Shown here: piece by piece, positions 52,396 through 63,927 of the stretch
How the letters are laid out: every line of letters begins with the position of its first letter
Numbering within the stretch: the stretch's first letter is position 1
DNA from: Cladopsammia gracilis
Taxonomy: Eukaryota; Cnidaria; Anthozoa; Scleractinia; Dendrophylliidae
Assembly (NCBI GenBank): GCA_022457155.1
Contig: JAJGOT010001113.1
Coordinates: 1-64,000 of the forward strand
DNA length: 64,000 bases
Reading direction: 5' to 3'
Notes under the pieces: generated by a model
The model's database searches: none
Told to the model about the DNA's origin: nothing
Seen by the model: the letters and a program-made list of their open reading frames with translations, nothing else
Position numbers and translations under genes: made by a program

Positions 52396-52436
52396 TTTAT
52401 TTGGGGAAATATTTTTTTTTATTTTTTCCAAATAAA
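52396..52436. promoter_or_regulatory. Symmetric divergent promoter of HTH and polymerase genes
   Basis: 41 bp bounded by a 9-bp inverted repeat, TTTATTTGG at 52396 and CCAAATAAA at 52428-52436, so both start codons have the same CCAAATAAAATG context. The centre is an A/T run. Confidence 0.6.
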
Positions 52437-55400
52437 ATGAATCTGCGAGATTTGAAAAACTGGGCCCGTGAAGAAGGAATTGTTGGATTCTCTCGAATGT
52501 CCAAAGCCGAATTGATGGATCTTTGGGAAGAATCTCAACCCGAGGGACCGAGAAAGAAAGGAAATGTCGGCGCCCCATTTATTTTCAAAGCCCCGAAAAC
52601 CCTCCTTGATTCGAGAAATAAAAAAATTTCAGCGCCTATTTTAGTTCCGGAAAGAAGAGATTTTCCTTCCAGAACCATTCCCAGAGCGATTGAACAAGAT
52701 GTGGAAACTGTTGTCGATTGGTTGAATTGGTTGGAAAGTGTGGATGATGTTGATGTTCGGAGGAGATCGAATCCCGCGATTGAAAGATTGAAGCGGCAGA
52801 TTGAGAATTTGTGGGAGAAAAACACAAAAATCAACCCCCTGAATTGGAAAAATAAAAAAATTGATGTTCCTATTTTGATTCCGGAAAGAAGACCGATTTC
52901 TGCTCAAGAAGTTCCTTCAGTCGTTCAACAAAATGTTGAAACAGTTTCTGATTGGTTGAATTGGTTGGAAACTGCTGAGATTGAGAGGCAGCCTGATCCA
53001 CGAGTTGAAGCCTTGAGAAGACAGATTGCTCAGTTGCGAACTGTGGAACGAGCTTCAGCATTCAATGGATTTGCGAGAGAAATGGTCATTCCAGGAAGAG
53101 CAGGAGAACTTCCCAGAGAGTTTTTCAATCGTGTGCGGCCACAAATTGGGACCTTGTTTGAACAAAATCGATTGACCAGAGTCAAATTAATTTTAACTTG
53201 CCTGATGGCTCGGACTGAATTAGCAACTGGTGATGAGATTGAAGAAGAAGCAAACTTTCACTCACGGGTGTTGACAAACCTTGAAGGCACTGACAGGTGG
53301 GAAGCTATTGATGAGATGATTGAAAGAGTGATGGAGAACATGGCGACTTTTCAAATGCGAGGATCGAATTGGAGATTTGTGAGAGTGATGCAGTTGGTCA
53401 TTCCATTCGCTAAATTTCAGCCTCTGCAAGGAAGTTCCTGGATGAAGCTTCCAGCGGGGTTGAAGAATAAGAGAGCGGTGGTGAACATGAAGAATGAAGA
53501 TGTGGGTTGTTTCAAGTGGTGTGTGACACGAGCTCTCAACCCAGTTGAAAAGAATGCTGAAAGAATCTCAATCGAATTGAGAGAACAAAGCAGGGAGTTG
53601 GATTGGAATGGGTTGTCTTTCCCAACACCCCTGAGTGACATTGGGAAGTTTGAACGAAGGAACCCTGGATTGGCCGTGAATGTCTTTGGGTATGAAGGTG
53701 GAACTGTCTTTCCTTTAAGAATCTCCCGAAAAGATGGACAAAAGATTGACCTGTTATGGTTGAAAAAACATGAGGATGAACTGGAGAAAACTCATTATTG
53801 CTTGATCACCAGCCTCAGCCGGCTTTTAGGAAAGCAAGTGTCGCAACACAAGGGTGCAGTTGTGTTTTGTCGGAGATGCTTGAACCACTTTCCTGATGAT
53901 GAAAAGTTGAAGCGGCATGAAGAGTCTTGCTCCCAGTTTGAAGCAGTGAAAATTGTCATGCCAAATGAAGGGAGTGTGGTGAAGTTCAAAAACTACAACA
54001 GGAAGATGGAATTTCCATTTGTGATCTTTGCTGACTTTGAAGCAAAGCAGCTGTCAATCTCATCAGTGCAGCCGCCAGGTGAGAACTCTTTCACTGAAAA
54101 GTTCCAAAAACATGTGGCTTGTTCATTTGCATTTCATTTAGCGTCGGACTTTGTGAAGAGAGACCCCGTCTTGTACCGAGCTGAAAGTAATGAAGAAGAT
54201 GTTGGGAAGAAGTTTGTTGAGGAATTAACCCAGTTTGTGTTAGGTATCCAAGAGGAGGTGAAATTCCCTAAGAGGATGGAATTTGGGAGAAAAGAACGAA
54301 AACAGTTTGAGGAAGCAACGTGTTGTTGGATCTGTGAAAAAGAATTTACAGTAGATGATGAACGAGTTCGAGACCACTGCCACTTCACTGGGAAATTCAG
54401 AGGAGCAGCTCATGAATCATGCAATCTGAATTTCAGAAAGCCAAAATTCACTCCGGTGTTTTTCCATAACCTGAAAGGATATGACGCGCACTTCATTGTG
54501 AAAAGCTTGGGGTTGACGCCAGGAGATATCACTTGCCTCCCAAATAATGAAGAGAAGTACATTTCCTTCTCCAAAAAGATAGAAGTGGGGGAAGTGAATG
54601 GGAAAAAGTTATGGCATGAAATTCGCTTTCTAGACTCAGTAGCATTCATGGCTGCTCCTTTGGAAAACCTAGTGAAGAATTTAGAGGATGAAGATTTCAA
54701 GGAAACTCGAAAGGTATTTGGTGAACAGTGGGAGTGGTTCAAACGAAAAGGAATCTTCCCCTATGAGTGGTTGGATTCAGTTAATAAGTTCAAAATAGAG
54801 AATCTCCCTAACAAGGAGGCTTTCTATTCAGCTTTGAATGATGAAGGAGTTAGTGATAAGGACTATCTATATGCAAAGTTAGTTTGGAAAAAGATGAAGA
54901 TGAAGAACTTGGGCGATTTCCATGATGCCTATTTAATGTCAGATGTCACTCTATTAACGGATGTGTTTCAAAGGTTCAGAAAGGTGTGCCGGACTCATTA
55001 TAACTTGGATCCAGCTTGGTTTTTCACTTCCCCTGGTTTGGCATGGGATGCAGCATTGAAAGAAAGTGGAGTGGAATTGGAACTGTTGACCGACCCAGAA
55101 ATGCTGCTTTTCTTCGAACGAGGAATTCGAGGAGGAGTTTCAACGATCTTCCATCGAAAGGCAAAGGCCAACAACAAGTTCATGGGAGATGACTTCGATG
55201 AAAATCAGCCATCAAAGTATCTAGCTTATTGGGACGCGAATGGACTATATGCATGGGCCATGTCAAATCCATTGCCAGTTGGGAGCTTCCAGTGGATGAC
55301 TGAAGATGAATTGGAAAGATGGAGCGATGAAAGTTGCGTACTGGAAGTGGATGTGGATATCCCCAAAGAGTTGCATGACCATTTCAATGATTTCCCACCG

Positions 55401-56708
55401 CTTCCAGAACGACTGATGATGGGAAAGGTGGAGAAACTAATTCCCAACTTGAGGAATAAGCGGAAAATGGTTGTGCATCAAAGACTTCTGAAACAAGCTT
55501 TGGAGTTGGGATGTGTGTTGAAGAAAGTAAGAAGAGGAGTTAAGTTCCGGGAAGAGTGCTGGTTGAAGTCATTCATTGACAAGAATGTCATACTACGGCA
55601 ACAGTCCAAAAATGCATTTGAGAAAGATTTCTTCAAGTTGATGAACAATGCAGTCTTTGGGAAAACTATGGAGAACATCAGGAAAAGAAAAGATGTGCGA
55701 CTGGTGTGCCAGGGACATAAATTCTGCAAGTTGGTGGCTAAACCAAACTTTGAGCATTTCACCATCTTTGATGAAAATCTTGTGGGAGTTCATATGAAAC
55801 GGACTAAGATGACATTTGATAAGCCAGTTTATGTGGGACAAGCGATATTGGATGTTTCAAAGAGTTTAATGTATGACTTCCATTACAGTTACGTTAAGAA
55901 GAAATGGGAGAAAGCTCAACTGTGTTTCACAGATACGGATTCGTTGCTATATGAAATTGAAACAGATGACTTGTTTGTGGATATAGCAAAGGATGTGCCA
56001 AAGCACTTTGACACGTCAGAGTTTGCTGAAACACATCCCAGAGTTGTTGATGGAACGATAAAGCGAATGAACAAGAAAGTATTGGGTTTGATGAAAGATG
56101 AAGCTTGTGGGGGAGTGATTGAAGAGTTTGTGGGATTGAGAGCAAAGTGCTATTCCTTCAAAGTGCATGGTGGGGGTGGGACAAAGAAATGTAAGGGTGT
56201 GAAGAAACGAGTTGTGAAAAAGCGAATCACTCATGAAGACTATGTTGACTGCTTGGAAACGAAGAACCCACAGATGAGGATTATGAATTGCATAAGAAGT
56301 TCAAAACATGAGATCTTCACCCAGAGAATTAACAAGACAGCTTTGAGTGCTGGTGACGACAAACGATATGTGAGAGAAGATGGAATTAGCACATTGGCTT
56401 GGGGGCATTGGAGACTTGGGGAAGAAGCGAACGAAGTGGAGGAAGTGGAAGTGGAAGTGGAAGTGGAAGTTGAAAAAGAAAAGATTGAATTGAAAATGGG
56501 AAGAACGGAAGAAGATCTTAAAGCAGAGCGGCTGGAGAAGAAACGAAAACAAATTGTTCGCTTTCTGAAAAAGAAGGAGAAATTCGGAGAACGTGTTGAG
56601 TTGTTCATTCTGGAGAACAAATTTCATGTGAAAGAAGATGTTCTGTTGGGAATGGGAATGAAAATTTTGAAAGGATGGCCAAGATATGTGGTGCAGGAAG
56701 AGGAATAG
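52437..56708 (+). CDS. polB: Protein-primed DNA polymerase B (Polinton type) with SAP and zinc domains
   Basis: 1423 aa from the ATG in AATAAAATG. Order: SAP-like DNA-binding domain (residues 1-33); two tandem ~78-residue modules, each with PILxPERR (65-74 and 143-152) and a VxWLNWLE helix; a C2HC zinc finger (C478, C481, H494, C498); exonuclease motif I D533-F-E535; an endonuclease-VII-like zinc module (C630, C633, DHCH 646-649, HESCN 659-663); exonuclease II N678LKGYD; polymerase motif A D933xNGLY; motif B NNAVFGK from 1070; motif C DTDS 1166-1169; and a Glu/Val repeat encoded by GTGGAA units near 56440-56470. It copies the linear element from a terminal protein primer and proofreads. The long N-terminal region may include the priming protein. 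No break is visible in this copy. Confidence 0.97.
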   Translation: MNLRDLKNWAREEGIVGFSRMSKAELMDLWEESQPEGPRKKGNVGAPFIFKAPKTLLDSRNKKISAPILVPERRDFPSRTIPRAIEQDVETVVDWLNWLESVDDVDVRRRSNPAIERLKRQIENLWEKNTKINPLNWKNKKIDVPILIPERRPISAQEVPSVVQQNVETVSDWLNWLETAEIERQPDPRVEALRRQIAQLRTVERASAFNGFAREMVIPGRAGELPREFFNRVRPQIGTLFEQNRLTRVKLILTCLMARTELATGDEIEEEANFHSRVLTNLEGTDRWEAIDEMIERVMENMATFQMRGSNWRFVRVMQLVIPFAKFQPLQGSSWMKLPAGLKNKRAVVNMKNEDVGCFKWCVTRALNPVEKNAERISIELREQSRELDWNGLSFPTPLSDIGKFERRNPGLAVNVFGYEGGTVFPLRISRKDGQKIDLLWLKKHEDELEKTHYCLITSLSRLLGKQVSQHKGAVVFCRRCLNHFPDDEKLKRHEESCSQFEAVKIVMPNEGSVVKFKNYNRKMEFPFVIFADFEAKQLSISSVQPPGENSFTEKFQKHVACSFAFHLASDFVKRDPVLYRAESNEEDVGKKFVEELTQFVLGIQEEVKFPKRMEFGRKERKQFEEATCCWICEKEFTVDDERVRDHCHFTGKFRGAAHESCNLNFRKPKFTPVFFHNLKGYDAHFIVKSLGLTPGDITCLPNNEEKYISFSKKIEVGEVNGKKLWHEIRFLDSVAFMAAPLENLVKNLEDEDFKETRKVFGEQWEWFKRKGIFPYEWLDSVNKFKIENLPNKEAFYSALNDEGVSDKDYLYAKLVWKKMKMKNLGDFHDAYLMSDVTLLTDVFQRFRKVCRTHYNLDPAWFFTSPGLAWDAALKESGVELELLTDPEMLLFFERGIRGGVSTIFHRKAKANNKFMGDDFDENQPSKYLAYWDANGLYAWAMSNPLPVGSFQWMTEDELERWSDESCVLEVDVDIPKELHDHFNDFPPLPERLMMGKVEKLIPNLRNKRKMVVHQRLLKQALELGCVLKKVRRGVKFREECWLKSFIDKNVILRQQSKNAFEKDFFKLMNNAVFGKTMENIRKRKDVRLVCQGHKFCKLVAKPNFEHFTIFDENLVGVHMKRTKMTFDKPVYVGQAILDVSKSLMYDFHYSYVKKKWEKAQLCFTDTDSLLYEIETDDLFVDIAKDVPKHFDTSEFAETHPRVVDGTIKRMNKKVLGLMKDEACGGVIEEFVGLRAKCYSFKVHGGGGTKKCKGVKKRVVKKRITHEDYVDCLETKNPQMRIMNCIRSSKHEIFTQRINKTALSAGDDKRYVREDGISTLAWGHWRLGEEANEVEEVEVEVEVEVEKEKIELKMGRTEEDLKAERLEKKRKQIVRFLKKKEKFGERVELFILENKFHVKEDVLLGMGMKILKGWPRYVVQEEE

Positions 56709-56775
56709 ATTTTCCGGAATAGATTTTCAAAATTATTTTCCGGAGTGGATTTAAAATTATTTTCCCGGAGTGGAT
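56709..56775. other. Short non-coding stretch with degenerate GGAATAGATTTTC repeats
   Basis: Four imperfect copies of a (C)GGARTRGATTT motif lie between the polymerase stop and the right TIR. No other signal is seen. Confidence 0.5.
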
Positions 56776-57296
56776 TTTCTGAAATAGATTTTTCACCTTA
56801 ATAGTAGATAATAATCACCGATTCCGGTGGGATCCGAGGCCCCCTAATTCAAACGTGTTCGAATTGATTAAAAACATGTTGCAATGGGTGAAACATGTTG
56901 CAATTGGTAGAATTGTGGGGAATTGTAGGAGAACAGTGGAAGTGGAACTTTGAAATGTTTGTGAACAATTGAGGGAATGGAAGTTGTGTGGAAAGAAGAA
57001 GAAGCGAAGTTGTGTGAGAAATCATGGGAAAAAATTAGAAGTGAAACGTGTGGGGTTTTTTGGGGTGATTGATGTTACGTGAGCTGAAACCGAGAATGTG
57101 TTGAATTGGTGGGTAAATTTTTGGGCGTATTTCTGCTGTGAGCTGAAACCGAGAATGTGTTGAATTGGTGGGTAAATTTTTGGGCGTATTTCTGCTGTGA
57201 GCTGAAACCGAGAATGAGCTGAGAATGTGTTGAATTGGTGGGTAAATTTTTGGGCGTATTTCTGCTGTGAGCTGAAACCCGCATTTCCTATCTACT
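56776..57296. repeat. Right terminal inverted repeat of copy B
   Basis: Reverse complement of 38720-39238 with scattered mismatches at the inner end. It includes the 59-bp subrepeats next to the terminus and ends CCTATCTACT. Confidence 0.95.
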
Positions 57297-57302
57297 CGCC
57301 CC
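57297..57302. other. Right target site duplication of copy B, CGCCCC
   Basis: Directly repeats 38714-38719 and restores the reading of the tandem unit (CGCCCCTGTCCTG). Confidence 0.95.
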
Positions 57303-60154
57303 TGTCCTGTTTGCCACTAAGGCCCCGTCCGTGAAATGCGTTTTCAGAAGTCTCCGTTTTCATCTTGGCGAAAACGAAGCAAAAAGCGTTTTTGTATCGT
57401 TTTCACACTAAAACGCTCGAAAACGATGAAAACGACTGGGATTGCATATGTTAACATGCACAGTTAACAGTTAACAGTTAAAATGCACTGTAAGTAAGCG
57501 TCGAGGTAATTTTAGGTAGTAGTACCTTGAGGTAATTATATAACGCCCAGAGTTTTAACTTGTTAACGTTAGCAGAAAGCACTTTCGCGCTAACTACGGA
57601 AGAGATCTGGAAAAGAGTCTTTTTCATAGGAATTATCACGTGTCCATGATGTCATATTCAAATCAAAGCGGGAAAGTAAGGATGGTCGATCGATCTTGAA
57701 GCGACTCTCGAAGCTTACGTTTGGCTTTGAGCTCCTGTATTCAAAAAAGTATTTTCTTTATTCGCCACATTTGTGCCCGTCTGGTGGTTGAAGGACATCA
57801 TTAAGTCCAGAAACCCGTAAGTCACTAGCACCTTTCAAAGAAAGGACTGGTGTTTTGCTTTTTCGACTGTTGAATAGTTCCGATGTTGGCAGTGTTGCGG
57901 GCGTTCACAGTCGGTAGGCAAGCCGAACCAGACGGAGTCTAAAAGCACGTTTTGTCTAAAAAAAAAACCTGTATGATCGTGAGTTGCAGCCCATTTGTGA
58001 CACCTGGCTGTGACCGAAGTGCTTTTAGACTTATATATTTTGTGAAAAATCAGTTGGAGGCTGATTCCGCGTTCGTTGAACTCAGGAGTTTCCCATAATT
58101 CATTGCGGTATCTGTTGCGTTCTTTCTGCTGTATGAGAAGCTTGCGATAAAAACAAAAACAAAAACAAAAACGAAGAGGCAGGAATGGCAGTAATCTCAG
58201 CAACAAAGTAGATTGCTCGTCTCCAGCGAAAGAAGCGTCTTTTTATCCTTCTACCTGAGACGAAATGTAGGAGATCGTCACGTTACTTTGCGTTGCTTTG
58301 AAAAGGGTCAGAAAACATTCTGGTTCCTTGGTCAGCGAGCGGAATGGAAGGTGCACCGAAGTAAAACCAAAAATTCCGTAAGTGTTTCAATGTTTCGCAG
58401 CCATAGACTCTGTACTTGATTTTGTTATATCTGTATTAGTAAATAACTATGGTGTTTTGGTTTAGCATCAAGCCGAACCGCTACGTTTCGTGTCAGTTTT
58501 GGCGCGTTGTTACACGATTTTAATATGTAAAGCTTAAACCGCTTCCCTCGCCTTCAGTGTTTGTCAAATTTTAATTTCAGCCTACTAGCTTTTGCATAAA
58601 GATGCCGTCAGTCTTGGCTGAATTTTCTTGTAAAAGAAACGCATTTTCACTGTGTGTTTTAGCAAAAGAATGTGGTTTATCGGTAGAAAACACTTTTTGC
58701 TCGGCAATTTGACTATTTAGATCTCAAACATCACGCGTCTTGTTGACAGCGGATGTTTTTCACGTTTTTCACGCTTTGGAATTGTTAGCAAGGAAAATAG
58801 CTTTTGCTTTTTTTGCTGAACTAGTTCAGCAAAACACTTTCCATAAGACTATAGCCCTTCCATCTGAATTTCGTGAATATAGCTTATGCTCGGCGCGAGT
58901 GTTAAGTGTTAAACTTCCGATCGTCAAAGTGGTTAACGGTCGTGAGTCAGAATATAGTGATCTTGTTCATTTTAACTTTCGTTTGAGAATAATATAAATT
59001 TAGAATAGGTTCTACGAGCTCTTTTTTCTTATGGCCAGATCAGATCTGTTGACTATTCTAGTGAGACCAGTTTCAAATTATTTATAGCGTCGCATTGTAT
59101 GTATTTCTGTTTTTATCTCGTTCGTTTGTTTGTTTCGAATGCTGTAAAACGAATGCTGGTAATTAGTGGACTTCACATAGTAGGTTGTTGTCTTTTCTTA
59201 TTAATAAAATAATAAACAATAAATAACAATAAAACTAATAAACGATGAAAAGTAATACAAATGTTATTGAATAACAAAATCAATAAACAGTTTAAAAATA
59301 AATAAAATTAAATAAACAATTAAATACAACATTTCGTTTTAAAACTGTGCAAATCTACAATTAAAGTCAATAGAAAAAAAAAGCAAAACCCCTAGCCTGC
59401 GAGCAAGCTGTACTGGGTTAAGGGGGATTAGGGAGGCCCTTTCATTCCCTCCCCAATCCCTTTTAACCCAGCACAGCTTGCTCGCAGGCTAGTCCACCCC
59501 CTACCCTCTACCCCCCGTACGGCCGTACCCTCTACCCTCTACCCTTACCTTACCTTACCTTACCTTACCTTACCTTACCTTACCTTACCTTACCCTACCT
59601 TACCCTACCCCCTCTGGTACCAGTCCCTTTTTTTTTTCCCTTTTTCCCGCCACCCCGCGAGTTCGAACGTGCGACCTCGCCCTCTGTCTGACTCGGAGTC
59701 CAATGGCCAATCACCTGAGCTACGGCGCTCAGGTGACACAAGTTCATGAATTTTTATGAGTTATAAACCACCTATTGTTATAACCTATTGTTCTCACCTA
59801 TTGTTATCAAGTCACCTATTGTTATCAAAGTCAGTCAAACATTCCATCATGTGAAGCAGAACAACTTTATAAATTAAAACTTTAATTTAATGCAGAACTC
59901 AATGGATCTGATCGATTCGAATGTGATTAAAATAACGAGAGCGAGAGCGTAGATAGTTCAAACTTTATGAGAGCGAGAACGAGAGCGAGAGTTTAGAATT
60001 AATTCCCATAGATTCCAATGAAAATCTAAACTCTTCGATTGCGCACAAGCGTCGCAAGAGAACGTGTACAGTGCTTCAGACCAAACGTTCTCGTTTCGGG
60101 CTGCAAGGAAATACCTATCTCAATAAAATAAGATGCATTTTAATAATATACTTC

Positions 60155-60205
<51 letters not shown>

Positions 60206-60966
60206 TCTCCTAATAATATGTCTTCTAATAATATACTTTTTATGTGAGAAAAGTTTAGTTTCGCCCAAAGATCTCGGTCAAGAGTGGTCTCGAGATTTTT
60301 AGTTTCTGTTTATAAAATTATGTTTCTGTGTATTAACTTTTGATTTCTCATATGGTTTTAGACTCTGAGAATGCAATCAGTAGAGCTAGTTTCGTTGGGC
60401 AAGACGTCAAATGAACCATGTGTTTTGTTCCGTTAGACTTAAGAGTATCCTCTTTATAGCTAAATTTCAAGCTATTTTTCTTGACCGATGTTAGCAATTA
60501 TTAGCTTTTAATTAACGTTTACATAAAAATATCAGGAAATTTAGGCAGCAACTTTTGAAATTTTAGCAACTTTTTGGATTTTTGGCAATTTTTGAGCAAC
60601 TTTTTGGAACAACTTTCCAGCATTTTACGAGCACAATCGGGACAGGCCTAATATCAGTTACGGGCCATGGTAAGATTTAAACTGACATCTGTTTATTGTT
60701 GAGTTTTTTCCACGTTCTGGGAGAAAAATAAGTCACTGTTTGAATGACAAGGTCGGAATGTGCTTTTTTTTTGGTAAGCCGTAGCCTGTGGCATTCCCAC
60801 ATAAACCCCTACCCCCCTGTCTTTTAGGAGGGTCTTGCCCAGGGAGGGGAGAGGTCTTGCCCAGGGAGAGTCGAGGGATTAGTTGAAGTTTGTGCTATTT
60901 TACTTAGTTGAAATTTCACTTGGAGAAAACTTTTTCTTCCTGAATGTCTATGAACTATTTTGAGTA
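57297..60966. repeat. Tandem unit U1' (3670 bp)
   Basis: The array resumes after copy B. It matches U1 (16559-20227) more closely than any other unit, sharing TTAAAGTC near 59362 and CCCTTTTAACCC near 59460. It contains the same candidate ORF (58602-58997), foldback, tRNA-like segment and microsatellites. Confidence 0.95.
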
Positions 60967-63873
60967 CGCCCCTGTCCTGTTTGCCACTAAGGCCCCGTCC
61001 GTGAAATGCGTTTTCAGAAGTCTCCGTTTTCATCTTGGCGAAAACGAAGCAAAAAGCGTTTTTGTATCGTTTTCACACTAAAACGCTCGAAAACGATGAA
61101 AACGACTGGGATTGCATATGTTAACATGCACAGTTAACAGTTAACAGTTAAAATGCACTGTAAGTAAGCGTCGAGGTAATTTTAGGTAGTAGTACCTTGA
61201 GGTAATTATATAACGCCCAGAGTTTTAACTTGTTAACGTTAGCAGAAAGCACTTTCGCGCTAACTACGGAAGAGATCTGGAAAAGAGTCTTTTTCATAGG
61301 AATTATCACGTGTCCATGATGTCATATTCAAATCAAAGCGGGAAAGTAAGGATGGTCGATCGATCTTGAAGCGACTCTCGAAGCTTACGTTTGGCTTTGA
61401 GCTCCTGTATTCAAAAAAGTATTTTCTTTATTCGCCACATTTGTGCCCGTCTGGTGGTTGAAGGACATCATTAAGTCCAGAAACCCGTAAGTCACTAGCA
61501 CCTTTCAAAGAAAGGACTGGTGTTTTGCTTTTTCGACTGTTGAATAGTTCCGATGTTGGCAGTGTTGCGGGCGTTCACAGTCGGTAGGCAAGCCGAACCA
61601 GACGGAGTCTAAAAGCACGTTTTGTCTAAAAAAAAAACCTGTATGATCGTGAGTTGCAGCCCATTTGTGACACCTGGCTGTGACCGAAGTGCTTTTAGAC
61701 TTATATATTTTGTGAAAAATCAGTTGGAGGCTGATTCCGCGTTCGTTGAACTCAGGAGTTTCCCATAATTCATTGCGGTATCTGTTGCGTTCTTTCTGCT
61801 GTATGAGAAGCTTGCGATAAAAACAAAAACAAAAACAAAAACGAAGAGGCAGGAATGGCAGTAATCTCAGCAACAAAGTAGATTGCTCATCTCCAGCGAA
61901 AGAAGCGTCTTTTTATCCTTCTACCTGAGACGAAATGTAGGAGATCGTCACGTTACTTTGCGTTACTTTGAAAAGGGTCAGAAAACATTCTGGTTCCTTG
62001 GTCAGCGAGCGGAATGGAAGGTGCACCGAAGTAAAACCAAAAATTCCGTAAGTGTTTCAATGTTTCGCAGCCATAGACTCTGTACTTGATTTTGTTATAT
62101 CTGTATTAGTAAATAACTATGGTGTTTTGGTTTAGCATCAAGCCGAACCGCTACGTTTCGTGTCAGTTTTGGCGCGTTGTTACACGATTTTAATATGTAA
62201 AGCTTAAACCGCTTCCCTCGCCTTCAGTGTTTGTCAAATTTTAATTTCAGCCTACTAGCTTTTGCATAAAGATGCCGTCAGTCTTGGCTGAATTTTCTTG
62301 TAAAAGAAACGCATTTTCACTGTGTGTTTTAGCAAAAGAATGTGGTTTATCGGTAGAAAACACTTTTTGCTCGGCAATTTGACTATTTAGATCTCAAACA
62401 TCACGCGTCTTGTTGACAGCGGATGTTTTTCACGTTTTTCACGCTTTGGAATTGTTAGCAAGGAAAATAGCTTTTGCTTTTTTTGCTGAACTAGTTCAGC
62501 AAAACACTTTCCATAAGACTATAGCCCTTCCATCTGAATTTCGTGAATATAGCTTATGCTCGGCGCGAGTGTTAAGTGTTAAACTTCCGATCGTCAAAGT
62601 GGTTAACGGTCGTGAGTCAGAATATAGTGATCTTGTTCATTTTAACTTTCGTTTGAGAATAATATAAATTTAGAATAGGTTCTACGAGCTCTTTTTTCTT
62701 ATGGCCAGATCAGATCTGTTGACTATTCTAGTGAGACCAGTTTCAAATTATTTATAGCGTCGCATTGTATGTATTTCTGTTTTTATCTCGTTCGTTTGTT
62801 TGTTTCGAATGCTGTAAAACGAATGCTGGTAATTAGTGGACTTCACATAGTAGGTTGTTGTCTTTTCTTATTAATAAAATAATAAACAATAAATAACAAT
62901 AAAACTAATAAACGATGAAAAGTAATACAAATGTTATTGAATAACAAAATCAATAAACAGTTTAAAAATAAATAAAATTAAATAAACAATTAAATACAAC
63001 ATTTCGTTTTAAAACTGTGCAAATCTACAATTAACGTCAATAGAAAAAAAAAGCAAAACCCCTAGCCTGCGAGCAAGCTGTACTGGGTTAAGGGGGATTA
63101 GGGAGGCCCTTTCATTCCCTCCCCAATCCCCTTTAACCCAGCACAGCTTGCTCGCAGGCTAGTCCACCCCCTACCCTCTACCCGTACCCTCTACGGCCGT
63201 ACCCTCTACCCTCTACCCTTACCTTACCTTACCTTACCTTACCTTACCTTACCTTACCTTACCTTACCTTACCTTACCTTACCTTACCTTACCTTACCTT
63301 ACCTTACCTTACCCTACATTACCCTACCCCCTCTGGTACCAGTCCCTTTTTTTTTTCCCTTTTTCCCGCCACCCCGCGAGTTCGAACGTGCGACCTCGCC
63401 CTCTGTCTGACTCGGAGTCCAATGGCCAATCACCTGAGCTACGGCGCTCAGGTGACACAAGTTCATGAATTTTTATGAGTTATAAACCACCTATTGTTAT
63501 AACCTATTGTTCTCACCTATTGTTATCAAGTCACCTATTGTTATCAAATTCAGTCAAACATTCCATCATGTGAAGCAGAACAACTTTATAAATTAAAACT
63601 TTAATTTAATGCAGAACTCAATGGATCTGATCGATTCGAATGTGATTAAAATAACGAGAGCGAGAGCGTAGATAGTTCAAACTTTATGAGAGCGAGAACG
63701 AGAGCGAGAGTTTAGAATTAATTCCCATAGATTCCAATGAAAATCTAAACTCTTCGATTGCGCACAAGCGTCGCAAGAGAACGTGTACAGTGCTTCAGAC
63801 CAAACGTTCTCGTTTCGGGCTGCAAGGAAATACCTATCTCAATAAAATAAGATGCATTTTAATAATATACTTC

Positions 63874-63927
<54 letters not shown>

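Larger units (their letters stand above)
38720..57296. mobile_element. Complete Polinton/Maverick (adintovirus-like) element, copy B, 18,577 bp
   Basis: Termini are AGTAGATAGG...CCTATCTACT within ~520-bp terminal inverted repeats, flanked by a 6-bp duplication. It carries every hallmark gene: protein-primed DNA polymerase B, chromodomain DDE integrase, adenovirus-type cysteine protease, FtsK/HerA ATPase, double-jelly-roll major capsid protein and penton-like minor capsid protein, plus PLA2, core and fibre-like virion genes. All recognised frames are open, so the copy may be recently active. Genes face outward from the divergent PPxY/ATPase promoter at 47756-47895: morphogenesis and integration genes to the left on minus, packaging, fibre and replication genes to the right mostly on plus. 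Confidence 0.98.

Noticed and set aside
52344..52436. Longer polymerase N-terminus starting at 52344
   Set aside because: It would run through the divergent promoter and the HTH gene, and its sequence is low-complexity Phe/Leu/Lys. The SAP domain starts exactly at the ATG of 52437.
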